NCBI GenBank assembly: GCA_051027215.1
Contig: JBPCXR010000302.1
Coordinates: forward strand, 1 to 24,883
Direction of reading: 5' to 3'
Length of the DNA stretch: 24,883 nt
DNA from: CALHVX01 sp051027215
GTDB taxonomy: Bacteria > Pseudomonadota > Gammaproteobacteria > Pseudomonadales > Azotimanducaceae
Shown here: positions 15,525 through 23,120 of the stretch, in pieces
How the letters are laid out: each line of letters opens with the position of its first letter
Numbering within the stretch: the stretch's first letter is position 1
Made by a program: the position numbers and the translations under genes
The notes under the pieces: generated by a model
What the model saw: the letters and a program-made list of their open reading frames with translations, nothing else
The model's database searches: none
Told to the model about the DNA's origin: nothing

Positions 15525-16541
15525 TCAACGGTCGCTTACGCGGAGTACCTTAGCCCCTGCGCTCGAATCGAATTTTAACGCGCGCAACGCCGCATTCGCA
15601 TCTTCTAACACATAGTCCTCTATCGCAGGTCGAATGTTCGCCGCAGCTGCGATTGGCAGAAACTCTGCAATGTCAGCCCGAGTGATGTTTGCCACGCTCT
15701 TGATTTCTCGTTCCAGCCACAGATGCTCCTGATAGGACAATTGCATGAGTACAGACTGATCCTTTGTCTCCTTGCGGATGGCGTTGATCACTAAACGCCC
15801 ACCTGGGACCAGATTGCTCAGGCTTTGGAGCACGGGAGACCATGCCGGCGTGGTGTCGATAATCGCTTGCAGCGGCTGCGGCGGCCTGTCGGTGTGGCAA
15901 CCCGCCCAGGTAGCACCTAAGTTAAGCGCGAATTTCTGGGTCTTCTCCGACCTTGCAAATACCAACACTGGACTGTTTGGGTAGCTGTGGCGCGCCAACT
16001 GCAACACGATGTGCGCCGACGCACCAAATCCGCAGAGCCCCAATGGCTGGCCGTCTTGTATGCCGGCCAGGCGTAAAGCGCGATAGCCAATCGCACCGGC
16101 ACAGAGTAGTGGCGCCGCTTCGCAATCATTGAACGTCTCGGGAATCGGGACGGCGTAACGTGCCGGCACAGTCATGAACTCTGCGTAGCCACCGTTGACA
16201 TCGCATCCGGTTGCAACGAAGGCAGCCGACAGGTTTTCAAGCACTGAGCCATCGGAGTGGTGAATCCAGCCAACGCCAACGCGCGTGCCAGGCGGATGAG
16301 TCCGCACTTGCTCACCACGTTCGACCACTTCCGCAACGACCTGATGACCTGGAATGATCGGCAAACGTGGCGGTGACAAACGACCCTCAATTTCATCGAG
16401 CTCGGTATGGCATACGCCGCAGGTGAGAACGCGCAATAGCAACTCGTGTTCTGTTGGTACAGGCCGCTCGACCTCGACCAATTCTAGTGGTTCGCCGTTT
16501 CCGGTCAGCTCTGCAAGTCGCCGCAGCTGCATGGCTTTCAT
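15525..16541 (-). CDS. Zinc-type alcohol dehydrogenase (AdhA-like MDR) lacking structural-zinc cysteines
   Basis: A 338-residue medium-chain dehydrogenase. Catalytic zinc ligands C44 (CGVCHTEL), H66 (PGHQ) and C147 (PLLCAGAIGYRAL) are present, as is the nucleotide fold GLCGFGASAHIVLQLARH. PGHQ and the GFGASAH phrase match the AdhA-like subgroup. The lobe that normally carries four structural-zinc cysteines (C-x2-C-x2-C-x7-C) instead reads IHHSDGSVLENLSAAF: the cysteines are replaced or deleted, in frame. The start is taken as the ATG for MKAMQLRR, with AGAGG about ten bases upstream; a GTG two codons earlier is possible. The expected reaction is NAD(P)-dependent alcohol/aldehyde conversion. 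It is divergent from the alanine dehydrogenase gene across a 201-base region with direct repeats. Confidence 0.9.
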   Translation of the reverse strand: MKAMQLRRLAELTGNGEPLELVEVERPVPTEHELLLRVLTCGVCHTELDEIEGRLSPPRLPIIPGHQVVAEVVERGEQVRTHPPGTRVGVGWIHHSDGSVLENLSAAFVATGCDVNGGYAEFMTVPARYAVPIPETFNDCEAAPLLCAGAIGYRALRLAGIQDGQPLGLCGFGASAHIVLQLARHSYPNSPVLVFARSEKTQKFALNLGATWAGCHTDRPPQPLQAIIDTTPAWSPVLQSLSNLVPGGRLVINAIRKETKDQSVLMQLSYQEHLWLEREIKSVANITRADIAEFLPIAAAANIRPAIEDYVLEDANAALRALKFDSSAGAKVLRVSDR

Positions 16542-16605
16542 TTTCACTCGACCTCTAGCGCAGGAAAGAGTCCGGACACCATTTTAGCTGGCGCATAGAC
16601 CCATA

Positions 16606-16659
16606 ATCACCGTCAATGCGCATCAGGCAAATCCCTTATATCACCGTCATTCATCAGGC
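16606..16659. repeat. Paired direct repeat in the adh-ald divergent promoter region
   Basis: The block ATCACCGTCA followed by CATCAGGC occurs twice: 16606-16615 with 16621-16628, and 16640-16649 with 16652-16659. All 18 bases are identical and only the internal spacer differs (5 versus 2 bases). The copies start 34 bases apart, about three helical turns. They lie 84-137 bases before the alanine dehydrogenase start and 65-118 before the alcohol dehydrogenase start. This is typical of tandem sites for a transcription factor, but the factor is not identified. Confidence 0.55.
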
Positions 16660-16742
16660 GCTAAAAGGTAACGGGATGCGTTCTTTCGCAGTGTGGGTTC
16701 GTGGTTCAAGAACGCTGTTGAGTGAGCATAGGAAAGCCACAA

Positions 16743-17855
16743 ATGATTATTGGCGTCCCAAAAGAGATCAAGAGTGGCGAGCACCGTGTGGGGTTAACAC
16801 CCGCAAGTGTCGCCGAGCTACATCGGCACGGCCATCAAGTGCTGGTGCAGGCGCACGCCGGGGATAGCATCGATCTAGACAATCAGCGCTATCAGCTAGC
16901 GGGCGCAGAAATTGTGCAGACCGCAGGGGAGGTCTTTGATCGAGCTGACTTGGTCGTCAAAGTCAAAGAGCCGCTGGACTCAGAATTGGATTTGCTGCGG
17001 CCGGGCCAAGCACTCTTTACGTACCTGCATCTAGCGCCCGCCAAAACACTCACTGAACGTCTAGTCGCCACGGGCGCAACGGCAATCGCCTACGAAACAG
17101 TCACTGATCGGCACGGTAACCTGCCGCTGCTAACACCGATGAGTCAGATTGCCGGGCGCATGTCCGTTCAGGCAGGGGCCCATTGCTTGGAGCTGGCCCA
17201 GCAGGGCCGCGGCATCCTGCTTGGCGGTATTCCCGGAACGGCGCCGGCGTCAGTGGTCGTTCTTGGTGGCGGTATTGTAGGGTCCAATGCGGCTCGCATC
17301 GCTCTGGGCATGGGCGCAGATGTGACTGTGGTCAATCGCTCGCTCGAAAAGCTCACTAAGCTGGACGCGCTGTTTGGTCCAGCAATGCACACCGCATTTT
17401 CCAGTGCACAAGCCATCGAAGAACTGGTATTGGCGGCTGATATCGTCATCGGTGCCGCTTTGGTACCTGGCGGTGCAGCCCCAAAGCTCGTCTCCGGTAA
17501 GCTAGTGGAATCCATGCGACGCGGCGCGGTGCTCGTAGACGTCTCCATCGATCAGGGTGGTTGTTTTGAAACTTCGCGACCAACCACTCATGCTGAGCCA
17601 ACCTACCTTGAGCACGACGTCGTGCACTACTGCGTTGCCAACATGCCGGGCGCCGTTGCCCGGACGTCCGCAACAGCACTGAACCACGCTACCCTGCCCT
17701 TTGTACTGGCCTTAGCCAATCAAGGTGTCCAAGCAGCATTACAAAGTGATCCGCATTTACGACAAGGTCTGAATGTGCATGCCGGTAAGGTCACCTACCA
17801 AGCCGTCGCAGAGGCTACTGGTCATGAATACGTAGACGCCGAGGCCCTGCTGTAA
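16743..17855 (+). CDS. ald: Alanine dehydrogenase
   Basis: A 370-residue NAD-dependent L-alanine dehydrogenase that reversibly deaminates L-alanine to pyruvate and ammonia. It matches the family residue for residue at the active site: R15 (SGEHRVGLTP) and K75 (VKVKEP) bind substrate, and H96 (TYLHLAP) and D270 (VSIDQGG) are catalytic. The NAD-binding loop is VLGGGIVGSNAAR (residues 173-185). The ATG at 16743 follows AGGA by nine bases; an in-frame GTG seven codons earlier has no such site. It is transcribed divergently from the ADH gene across the direct-repeat region, which may control it, and is followed at 29 bases by a DUF3775 gene. Confidence 0.96.
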   Translation: MIIGVPKEIKSGEHRVGLTPASVAELHRHGHQVLVQAHAGDSIDLDNQRYQLAGAEIVQTAGEVFDRADLVVKVKEPLDSELDLLRPGQALFTYLHLAPAKTLTERLVATGATAIAYETVTDRHGNLPLLTPMSQIAGRMSVQAGAHCLELAQQGRGILLGGIPGTAPASVVVLGGGIVGSNAARIALGMGADVTVVNRSLEKLTKLDALFGPAMHTAFSSAQAIEELVLAADIVIGAALVPGGAAPKLVSGKLVESMRRGAVLVDVSIDQGGCFETSRPTTHAEPTYLEHDVVHYCVANMPGAVARTSATALNHATLPFVLALANQGVQAALQSDPHLRQGLNVHAGKVTYQAVAEATGHEYVDAEALL

Positions 17856-17884
17856 CACCCATCAGATATCAAACAGGTATGACC

Positions 17885-18280
17885 ATGTTAAACATCAATA
17901 CCCACACCGTTCGATTCATCATCGACCAGGCGAAAACGCTGCAAACCGTACTATCAGGACCGACCCCTGACGCACCACTTAAAACCGTCGAACTGCTTGG
18001 CCCTGAGTCAGTAGGTGGTCGGGCCATGGATCCGGCTTACGCTGAAGCGGCAAACGCCATCGAAGCGCTGGATCCTGAGCAGCAGGCGAACCTGGTCGCA
18101 CTCATGTGGTTGGGCAGGGGCGACTTCGAGCTTGAGCAGTGGGAGAGCGCGCTGGAGACTGCCCAAGCAGAAAGCAACGGGCGCACTGCAGACTATCTAT
18201 TAGAAACACCGCTGCTAGCTTCCTATCTTGAAGAAGCGCTGGACCTCTACGGAATCGATGCTGATGAGGAATTTGGGTAG
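17885..18280 (+). CDS. DUF3775 family protein
   Basis: A 131-residue protein. The C-terminal half carries the family signature: LDPEQQANLVALMWLGRGDFELEQWESAL, then GRTADYLLETPLLASYLEEALDLYG. It is small, acidic, with no cysteine, signal peptide or membrane helix. The biochemical function of this family is not known to me. The start is taken as the second ATG (MLNINTHTV), because AGG is correctly spaced from it and lies too close to the ATG two codons earlier. It follows alanine dehydrogenase by 29 bases on the same strand and is probably co-transcribed, so a link to nitrogen or alanine metabolism is conceivable. It converges with the phosphoesterase gene after 26 bases. Confidence 0.85.
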   Translation: MLNINTHTVRFIIDQAKTLQTVLSGPTPDAPLKTVELLGPESVGGRAMDPAYAEAANAIEALDPEQQANLVALMWLGRGDFELEQWESALETAQAESNGRTADYLLETPLLASYLEEALDLYGIDADEEFG

Positions 18281-18306
18281 CTACACAATTTCTCTCTATT
18301 GAGTGT

Positions 18307-19338
18307 TTACTGCTCCTGCTTGCGGCGAATCGCACGCCTGTATCGGTTGGGAGGTACGCGATCACCCCTACTGAGCCTATGTACGGTGACCTCGGGTGGA
18401 CAGTTGAAGCGAGCATCTACGATGGATGAGCCGGCCCCAGGTGAGGTATAGCCGAGCATGGTCGCGTGTTGCCAAGCGCCGTGACCGTAGCTGCGAGGTA
18501 TACGTGCATCCAACGTCAACGGGTATCCACCCGGCAGGCAGATCTGACCACCGTGCGTGTGGCCGCAGAGCAGCAAATCTGCGCCAGCATGAGCCGCCTG
18601 ACGATAGACCTCGGGGGTGTGTGATAGCAGGACACTGCAGCTGTCCCACGGGACGTCGGAGAGAGCCTCGGCGATGTTGTGAGCACCGAAGAAATGGGCA
18701 TCGTCGATACCGGCGATGTAGACTGAACCACCGTTGTGGTGAAACAAAAAGTGCTCGTTCATAAGCAGGTGAATGCCCATGTCTTCTAGATCCGGTAGCA
18801 TTCTCACGCTGTCGTGATTCCCCAACACTGCAAAAGTAGGGCTATGCAGATGCTCACGCAGGCGTGACATGCCGGCAACCACCTCTGACGTGTTGCCATA
18901 GGTACGAAATCGATAGTCTCCGGTAAGAACACAGAGATCGTATTCAAGCCCAGCAACTGCTTCTACGATTCGCTCGACAATGTGCTCGCTCATGTCGATG
19001 TGCAGATCAGACAGATGCAAGATTCGCAAGCCATCGCACTGCGCTGGTAGCGACTTAAGAACGATGTGATTGTGGACCACGCGAAGCCTGTGGGCGTTGC
19101 GCCGTGCACGACCGAGCATGCCAGAAATCCGCAGCGTTCCCCGAATCAGCGCATGGGCGGAATACCAATTCTCAGGGTGAAAAAAGCTCATGCCACCACC
19201 GAACACCTGGGACTCATGCTCAGCCTCGATGCCTAATCGCTGACGAGCATGGCGTACGCCAAGCCTGGATTCGATCCGACTGACTAACTGACTAGACAGC
19301 GACGTTGCCTCTCGAACGGTCATTTCAGAGCGGTTCAT
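18307..19338 (-). CDS. Calcineurin-like metallophosphoesterase
   Basis: A 343-residue member of the two-metal phosphoesterase family, close in layout to YaeI/YkuE-type proteins. The metal motifs appear in order: LHLSDLHID (D111, H113), LTGDYR (D141), LGNHD (N174, H175), LLSHTPE (H240) and CGHTHGGQICLPGG (H260, H262). The N-terminal 100 residues are not part of the catalytic domain and contain no obvious signal peptide or strong membrane helix, although YaeI-like enzymes often have one. Possible substrates include lipid phosphates or nucleotides; none can be chosen. The ATG has no good ribosome binding site, and an ATG five codons later is the alternative. The small exported protein gene ends 51 bases upstream on the same strand. 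Confidence 0.9.
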   Translation of the reverse strand: MNRSEMTVREATSLSSQLVSRIESRLGVRHARQRLGIEAEHESQVFGGGMSFFHPENWYSAHALIRGTLRISGMLGRARRNAHRLRVVHNHIVLKSLPAQCDGLRILHLSDLHIDMSEHIVERIVEAVAGLEYDLCVLTGDYRFRTYGNTSEVVAGMSRLREHLHSPTFAVLGNHDSVRMLPDLEDMGIHLLMNEHFLFHHNGGSVYIAGIDDAHFFGAHNIAEALSDVPWDSCSVLLSHTPEVYRQAAHAGADLLLCGHTHGGQICLPGGYPLTLDARIPRSYGHGAWQHATMLGYTSPGAGSSIVDARFNCPPEVTVHRLSRGDRVPPNRYRRAIRRKQEQ

Positions 19339-19389
19339 TGTTGCGGGGACTCGCTGTGGAGTCTGCGCACTACCTGTTCCATCTCGCCG

Positions 19390-19794
19390 CTATTTGCGCC
19401 TAGACTTCAATAAGTCCTTCACCTCCAGGTCTGAGATCGGGTAAAAACGCCCGAGCCCACAGCTCGCCCCCGGAATGTATCCCGCTCCTAGATCATCCAA
19501 CACGGTAATCATGTCTAGATCGCAAAGCTGGTCAAGGGATGTGCGGTACATGATCGTGCGACTCGGTCTTAATCCAGGGCAGGCATGCGGAAGCTCATTA
19601 ACATAGTTCTTGTGGTGCCTCAGCCGAAACAGAATACTTTCCTTGTCGAGTATTTCCAGCGAGCTAATGCGGCTGAGCTTTATGCAGCGAACGGCGCCCT
19701 CCGGTTCCTCGGCACGGGCCAAACCGCTCATGCTTATGAGCATTAGCAAACAGCGCAGCAGATGGACGAATCGGACTCTAGACCGCATATTCAT
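19390..19794 (-). CDS. DUF6491-like exported protein
   Basis: A 134-residue protein with an N-terminal signal peptide (MNMRSRVRFVHLLRCLLMLISMSGLARAEEP, probable cleavage after ARA). The mature part contains four cysteines (C39, near the start, then HACPGL, QLCDLD and GASCGLG), so two disulfides in the periplasm are likely. The phrases MYRTSLDQLCDLDMITVLDDLGAGYIPGASCGLGRFYPIS match what I recall of the DUF6491 family from gammaproteobacteria. Its function is unknown. Start choice: GAGAG precedes the ATG at 19794, while an in-frame GTG two codons upstream is less well placed. It may be co-transcribed with the phosphoesterase downstream. Confidence 0.7.
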   Translation of the reverse strand: MNMRSRVRFVHLLRCLLMLISMSGLARAEEPEGAVRCIKLSRISSLEILDKESILFRLRHHKNYVNELPHACPGLRPSRTIMYRTSLDQLCDLDMITVLDDLGAGYIPGASCGLGRFYPISDLEVKDLLKSRRK

Positions 19795-20005
19795 GGACAC
19801 TCTCGCCAGTGTTATCGTTAAGCAGTTGGCAGCCCGGCTTCTTAGACGGCAATCGCAACCACGAGCGCAGTCAACTCAAGCGAATTCACGCATCCGCCTG
19901 GTGCACCTTTTGTTGATGCTCGCATAACTGCTCAAACAATTGGATAGTGAGTTCCCGAAGCACTGATTGCCAGGGCCGTACAACCTGGCCTGCGTTTCAA
20001 CCCAT

Positions 20006-21964
20006 CTAAACCGTGCGGCCCGCCCGGTCGCCCTCGCGGAAAGCCAGCATGGCGTTGCGTGGTGCTACAGCATCGCCAACCAAGGTGGTTGGTGCATACA
20101 GTTTGCACACATCGTAGAGCTCATTACGCGGTATGGGCGAGGTACCCGCTACGACAAAGTCGAAGAATTCCTCGACTGCTTCGCCAGAGAGATTGTTGCG
20201 TAGCAGCGCTCTACCCTGGCTGACTTCGGTGAGCACCGTTGACGGTAGCAGCCGAATACCATACTTCGGAAAAACAGTGCGACTGAAGTCGTCGGCATGG
20301 GAAACGCCAATATTTCGGCCAAATACCGGTGCCGGGGTCGCCACTGTAACTTTGCCACCGCGAATTGCCAGCGACTCCATCACCAACGTCGTTTCATAGT
20401 TGCCAAGCAGGTCGATCACCAGGGCTCGGGTGTCTTTGATCTCGAACTCTGTGCCTTCGAATCGTCCTGCTGCCGCTTGATCAGAAGACAGAACTTGAAC
20501 CGAGCCATCGCTGGGAATGCTGAGGCTGTTTTCTGTGTACGCTCCAGTGGCCAAGATGATGGCATCGGGCCTCATCTGTTTAACCAACGCCTCGTTCGCT
20601 TCGGTCTGCAGCAAGACATCGCAATCGAGGTCCGCCAGCTCTTGTTCGACCCAGTTCGTTGCACTCAGGAGATTTTTGCCATCACCTGCGGACTCGACCA
20701 GATTCAGCCGGCCGCCCAGGCGCTCATTGGCTTCTACTAGCGTCACGCTATGACCGCGTTTAGCGGCAATTTCTGTGGCTTTCATCCCTGCGGGGCCGCC
20801 GCCGATTACCAGCACCTTCTTGAGCTGTACCACTGGCACGGCCAGCGCTTTAAATCGGTTTTCTTCGCCAACTTCCGGATTCTGAAAACAGGTAATGGGG
20901 TGCGATGCGCGCTCGAAGCAACCTTGATTCGAACCGGTACAAGTGCGAACCCGATGCGCTTGGCCTGCTGCTGTTTTGGCGACGAGATCTGGATCCGCGA
21001 TCTGCGCTCGGGTCATCCCGACCAAGTCACAATCACCATCCTGTAGCGCCTGTTCAGCCAGATCCGGTGTGGGTATTTTACCGACTCCAATCAATGGCAC
21101 GGCCGCGCCGATGGCCTCACGAAGATTGCGTGTAAGCGGCAGGTACTCGCCAAACTTGTGACGAAACGAACCAATGGCTCTAGCGTAGTGCACGCCTCCG
21201 GCGCCTTCTGAGTGATTCAAGTAGTTGAACAATCCGGTACCAACGACACCTGAGGCGATCTCGCAGAGTCGGGCGTGACCCACCCCGCCGTCGTCGGGAT
21301 CGATAAAATCATCGGCCGAAATCCGAAACCCCATGACTTTGTCTGGCCCAATGGCTTCGCGCACTCGTTGAGCGAGGGTTTTCACGAAGAAGAGATCTTC
21401 CCCCCACTTGTCTTGTCGCTGGTTGGCAAAGGGACTGAACGACTGTTGAATCAAATAGCCATGGGTACCGTGCAATTCCACGCCATCCATGCCGTTTTCT
21501 GTGGCCACCTTGGCGGCATGAGCGAACCCATCGATGACCTCTTCGATTTCGTCGCTGGTCATCTTGTGGGTCGCCTCACCCTCCAATGTGGTCGTGCCAG
21601 AAAAACTCCACAACGGGTGAAAGTCGTCTCGAGTGTCCGACTTGCCTTGAGCACCGAAGTGAAACAGTTGCGAAATGCACTTGGCGCCATGGCGATGCAA
21701 GCGGGTGGAGATCTGAGCGAACTTTGGCGCCATAGTCTCGCCATCGAAGACGTAGTGATTGGGAATCTGACTCGACGGGTGCACGTGCATGGCCGTGAAA
21801 ATGATCAGACCAGTGCCGCCTTCGGCGCGACGTTCCTGGTAGGCCATGTAGCGCTCGCCATCCGAAATCGGGTTAAAGAACTCAAGAAAGGCGGCGTGAG
21901 CCGTAGAGACAACCCGATTTTTCAGTTCAATCGGGCCCATGGTAATCGGACTAAGCAGCTTCAT
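20006..21964 (-). CDS. OYE-type NADH:flavin oxidoreductase / 2,4-dienoyl-CoA reductase family protein
   Basis: A 652-residue three-domain flavoprotein of usual family length. The N-terminal FMN barrel (residues 1-330) holds the active-site pair H165/H168 (ELHGTHGYLIQQSFSP). Next comes the region that normally binds 4Fe-4S, here C342-T-G-S345-N-Q-G-C349 and C359: the second cysteine is serine. An FAD domain follows (VIGGGPAGMKATEIAAKRGHSVTLVE, about 386-411) with an inserted NAD(P) domain (ATGAYTE) and the C-terminal FAD motif LVGDAVAPRNAML. Relatives reduce dienoyl-CoA or cyclic enones. The ATG at 21964 has GAGG six bases upstream; an in-frame TTG five codons earlier is less likely. It is transcribed alone, with a TATAGT -10-like box on the minus strand in the 150 bases before it. 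Confidence 0.92.
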   Translation of the reverse strand: MKLLSPITMGPIELKNRVVSTAHAAFLEFFNPISDGERYMAYQERRAEGGTGLIIFTAMHVHPSSQIPNHYVFDGETMAPKFAQISTRLHRHGAKCISQLFHFGAQGKSDTRDDFHPLWSFSGTTTLEGEATHKMTSDEIEEVIDGFAHAAKVATENGMDGVELHGTHGYLIQQSFSPFANQRQDKWGEDLFFVKTLAQRVREAIGPDKVMGFRISADDFIDPDDGGVGHARLCEIASGVVGTGLFNYLNHSEGAGGVHYARAIGSFRHKFGEYLPLTRNLREAIGAAVPLIGVGKIPTPDLAEQALQDGDCDLVGMTRAQIADPDLVAKTAAGQAHRVRTCTGSNQGCFERASHPITCFQNPEVGEENRFKALAVPVVQLKKVLVIGGGPAGMKATEIAAKRGHSVTLVEANERLGGRLNLVESAGDGKNLLSATNWVEQELADLDCDVLLQTEANEALVKQMRPDAIILATGAYTENSLSIPSDGSVQVLSSDQAAAGRFEGTEFEIKDTRALVIDLLGNYETTLVMESLAIRGGKVTVATPAPVFGRNIGVSHADDFSRTVFPKYGIRLLPSTVLTEVSQGRALLRNNLSGEAVEEFFDFVVAGTSPIPRNELYDVCKLYAPTTLVGDAVAPRNAMLAFREGDRAGRTV

Positions 21965-22114
21965 CGTCGGCCTCGCCAATTAGACAGAGCCATCTGACTA
22001 TATGCCGATGGAGCGTCGCTTTCATTAACTTCCTGGCGCTGCTGCGTTCGTAACTTTCCGTGGGTCCTGCGCGAATCGAGTTATCAGATCCGCTCCAGAC
22101 GCCTGTAGTCAAAG

Positions 22115-22495
22115 CTACAGCAGTCTTCGATAGTCACAGTCCAGCACTTGCGCCAGCTTTTTTGCCATCGCTTTGCCAACTGTTCGCTTATTGTGCTCCA
22201 TCTCTGATAGATGATGTTGCCTCGACTCAACCGCGTCGGCGAGCGCCGCTTGTGTTAGATCTGCGCGCTGTCGATACAGCCGCAAGTAGTAGCCGGGCGT
22301 TTGATAGTTTGAACCGTGGCGGGATCTAGTAGCTTTGTGAACATCAGAAGCCGGGATCTGAGCTTGTTCTAGATACTCATCGAGCGTGGCACGGATCATC
22401 TTCTTGAGTCTGACGCGGTTTACTCTACCGGCAGGCTTAACCACGACCTGGCCAAGGTCGTGGTCTATGTTAAGGGCTGCGTTATTTTTCGTCAT
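22115..22495 (-). CDS. XRE-family antitoxin (HTH), second gene of toxin-antitoxin pair
   Basis: A 126-residue protein. Its C-terminal half (residues 69-122) is a Cro/C1-type helix-turn-helix: YYLRLYRQRADLTQAALADAVESRQHHLSEMEHNKRTVGKAMAKKLAQVL. The N-terminal half (1-65) is basic and not recognised; it may be a dimerisation or toxin-binding segment and is longer than in minimal HigA proteins. The start is an ATG 10 bases after the toxin stop with only GAG nearby, so its translation is probably coupled to that of the toxin. Longer frames overlapping the toxin gene are possible but less natural. It should neutralise the toxin and repress the shared promoter, where a perfect palindrome lies. It ends 150 bases from the flavoprotein start. 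Confidence 0.8.
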   Translation of the reverse strand: MTKNNAALNIDHDLGQVVVKPAGRVNRVRLKKMIRATLDEYLEQAQIPASDVHKATRSRHGSNYQTPGYYLRLYRQRADLTQAALADAVESRQHHLSEMEHNKRTVGKAMAKKLAQVLDCDYRRLL

Positions 22496-22505
22496 TACTC
22501 GTTGT

Positions 22506-22772
22506 CTACCGATTGGCATTTCGCCGATGACCGATATAGAAGACTTCAACCTCAAGCGTTTGCTTGGCCGTTACCCGATAGCGTAACCGATAGCGGTAGT
22601 TCAGCCGCAGTCGGTATTCATTCTCCTGAGTTTTTAGGGTGTCCCATCCTTGCGGGTCGATCCCTTGAGCCTCCAGGTCCACGATGGCCAGGTCCGCCAA
22701 ATCCTGGATCATCAGCGGCAGCTTAATCAGCTGTTTGTAGGCCTTTTTAGTGAGCGTGACCGTCCACGTCAC
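22506..22772 (-). CDS. RelE/ParE-superfamily toxin
   Basis: An 88-residue protein with the RelE/ParE pattern: an N-terminal strand (WTVTLTKKAYKQLIKLP), a helical middle (MIQDLADLAIVDLEAQG) and a C-terminal sheet rich in arginine (EYRLRLNYRYRLRYRV), ending VEVFYIGHRRNANR. The basic residues R54, R56, R64 and the terminal HRR fit an mRNA-cleaving or ribosome-dependent RNase, although ParE-type action cannot be excluded. It precedes its antitoxin, as in higBA. The start is GTG at 22772 without any ribosome binding site; no ATG exists before residue 21, and no in-frame ATG lies in the short upstream frame. The promoter geometry puts transcription start only about four bases upstream, so translation may be nearly leaderless. 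Confidence 0.82.
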   Translation of the reverse strand: MTWTVTLTKKAYKQLIKLPLMIQDLADLAIVDLEAQGIDPQGWDTLKTQENEYRLRLNYRYRLRYRVTAKQTLEVEVFYIGHRRNANR

Positions 22773-22782
22773 TACGAGTTTA

Positions 22783-22812
22783 TGTATACCATTAAATGGT
22801 ATTCTCTGTCGA
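22783..22812 (-). promoter_or_regulatory. Promoter of the toxin-antitoxin operon
   Basis: On the minus strand, TCGACA (22807-22812; five of six bases match TTGACA) and TATACA (22783-22788; four of six match TATAAT) are separated by 18 bases. The expected transcription start is near 22776, only about four bases before the GTG of the toxin. The perfect palindrome occupies the spacer and the upstream edge of the -10. Confidence 0.6.
22786..22802. promoter_or_regulatory. Palindromic operator of the toxin-antitoxin operon
   Basis: A perfect inverted repeat, ATACCATT-A-AATGGTAT: two 8-base arms around one central base. It lies 14-30 bases before the toxin start, exactly between the -35 and -10 boxes. 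This is the classical position for repression by the HTH antitoxin, alone or with the toxin. Binding itself is inferred. Confidence 0.7.
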
Positions 22813-23069
22813 GGGTTGGTCTACAGATCGGCAGCATAGCGGCAGGTGCTTGGCACAAGCTCGATAACCAGCGCAGGCAAAGTGGTAGCGTGAATGCCTT
22901 ACACCACGGCCACTCTAGCCCTTCCGGATCAACAAAGTTAATCGGAGCGGCACTAATATGACTGTAAGGATTTGACCCACCATTGAGGACGATGGGAGCA
23001 CTGATTAGCGAGCGATGAGCTACTGAATCACAGCGCCTAAAGTGGTTGTAATCTAAACGATCAGTTTAA
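22813..23069. other. Intergenic stretch between toxin-antitoxin promoter and hairpin
   Basis: Together with the flanking promoter and hairpin, this belongs to a 348-base gap without a gene. I see no coding frame, no RNA gene and no strong repeat here. GTGGT/ACCAC arms near 22884-22909 are too short and too far apart to call a structure. Confidence 0.4.
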
Positions 23070-23097
23070 GGTGTAACCCAACTATTTGGGTTACACC
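23070..23097 (-). terminator. Hairpin terminator downstream of the carotenoid oxygenase gene
   Basis: GGTGTAACCCAA and TTGGGTTACACC form a perfect 12-base stem around a 4-base loop. It starts 23 bases after the stop of the minus-strand oxygenase gene. On that strand the stem is followed by TTAAACTG, so the T-run is short and termination may be partial. Such a hairpin can also protect the 3' end of the mRNA. Confidence 0.55.
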
Positions 23098-23120
23098 GGT
23101 TCGCGATCTAGAGAATAACG

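Noticed and set aside
21275..21997. 240-codon plus-strand frame opposite the flavoprotein gene
   Set aside because: The minus strand encodes the FMN barrel motifs here; the plus frame has no recognisable feature or start signal.
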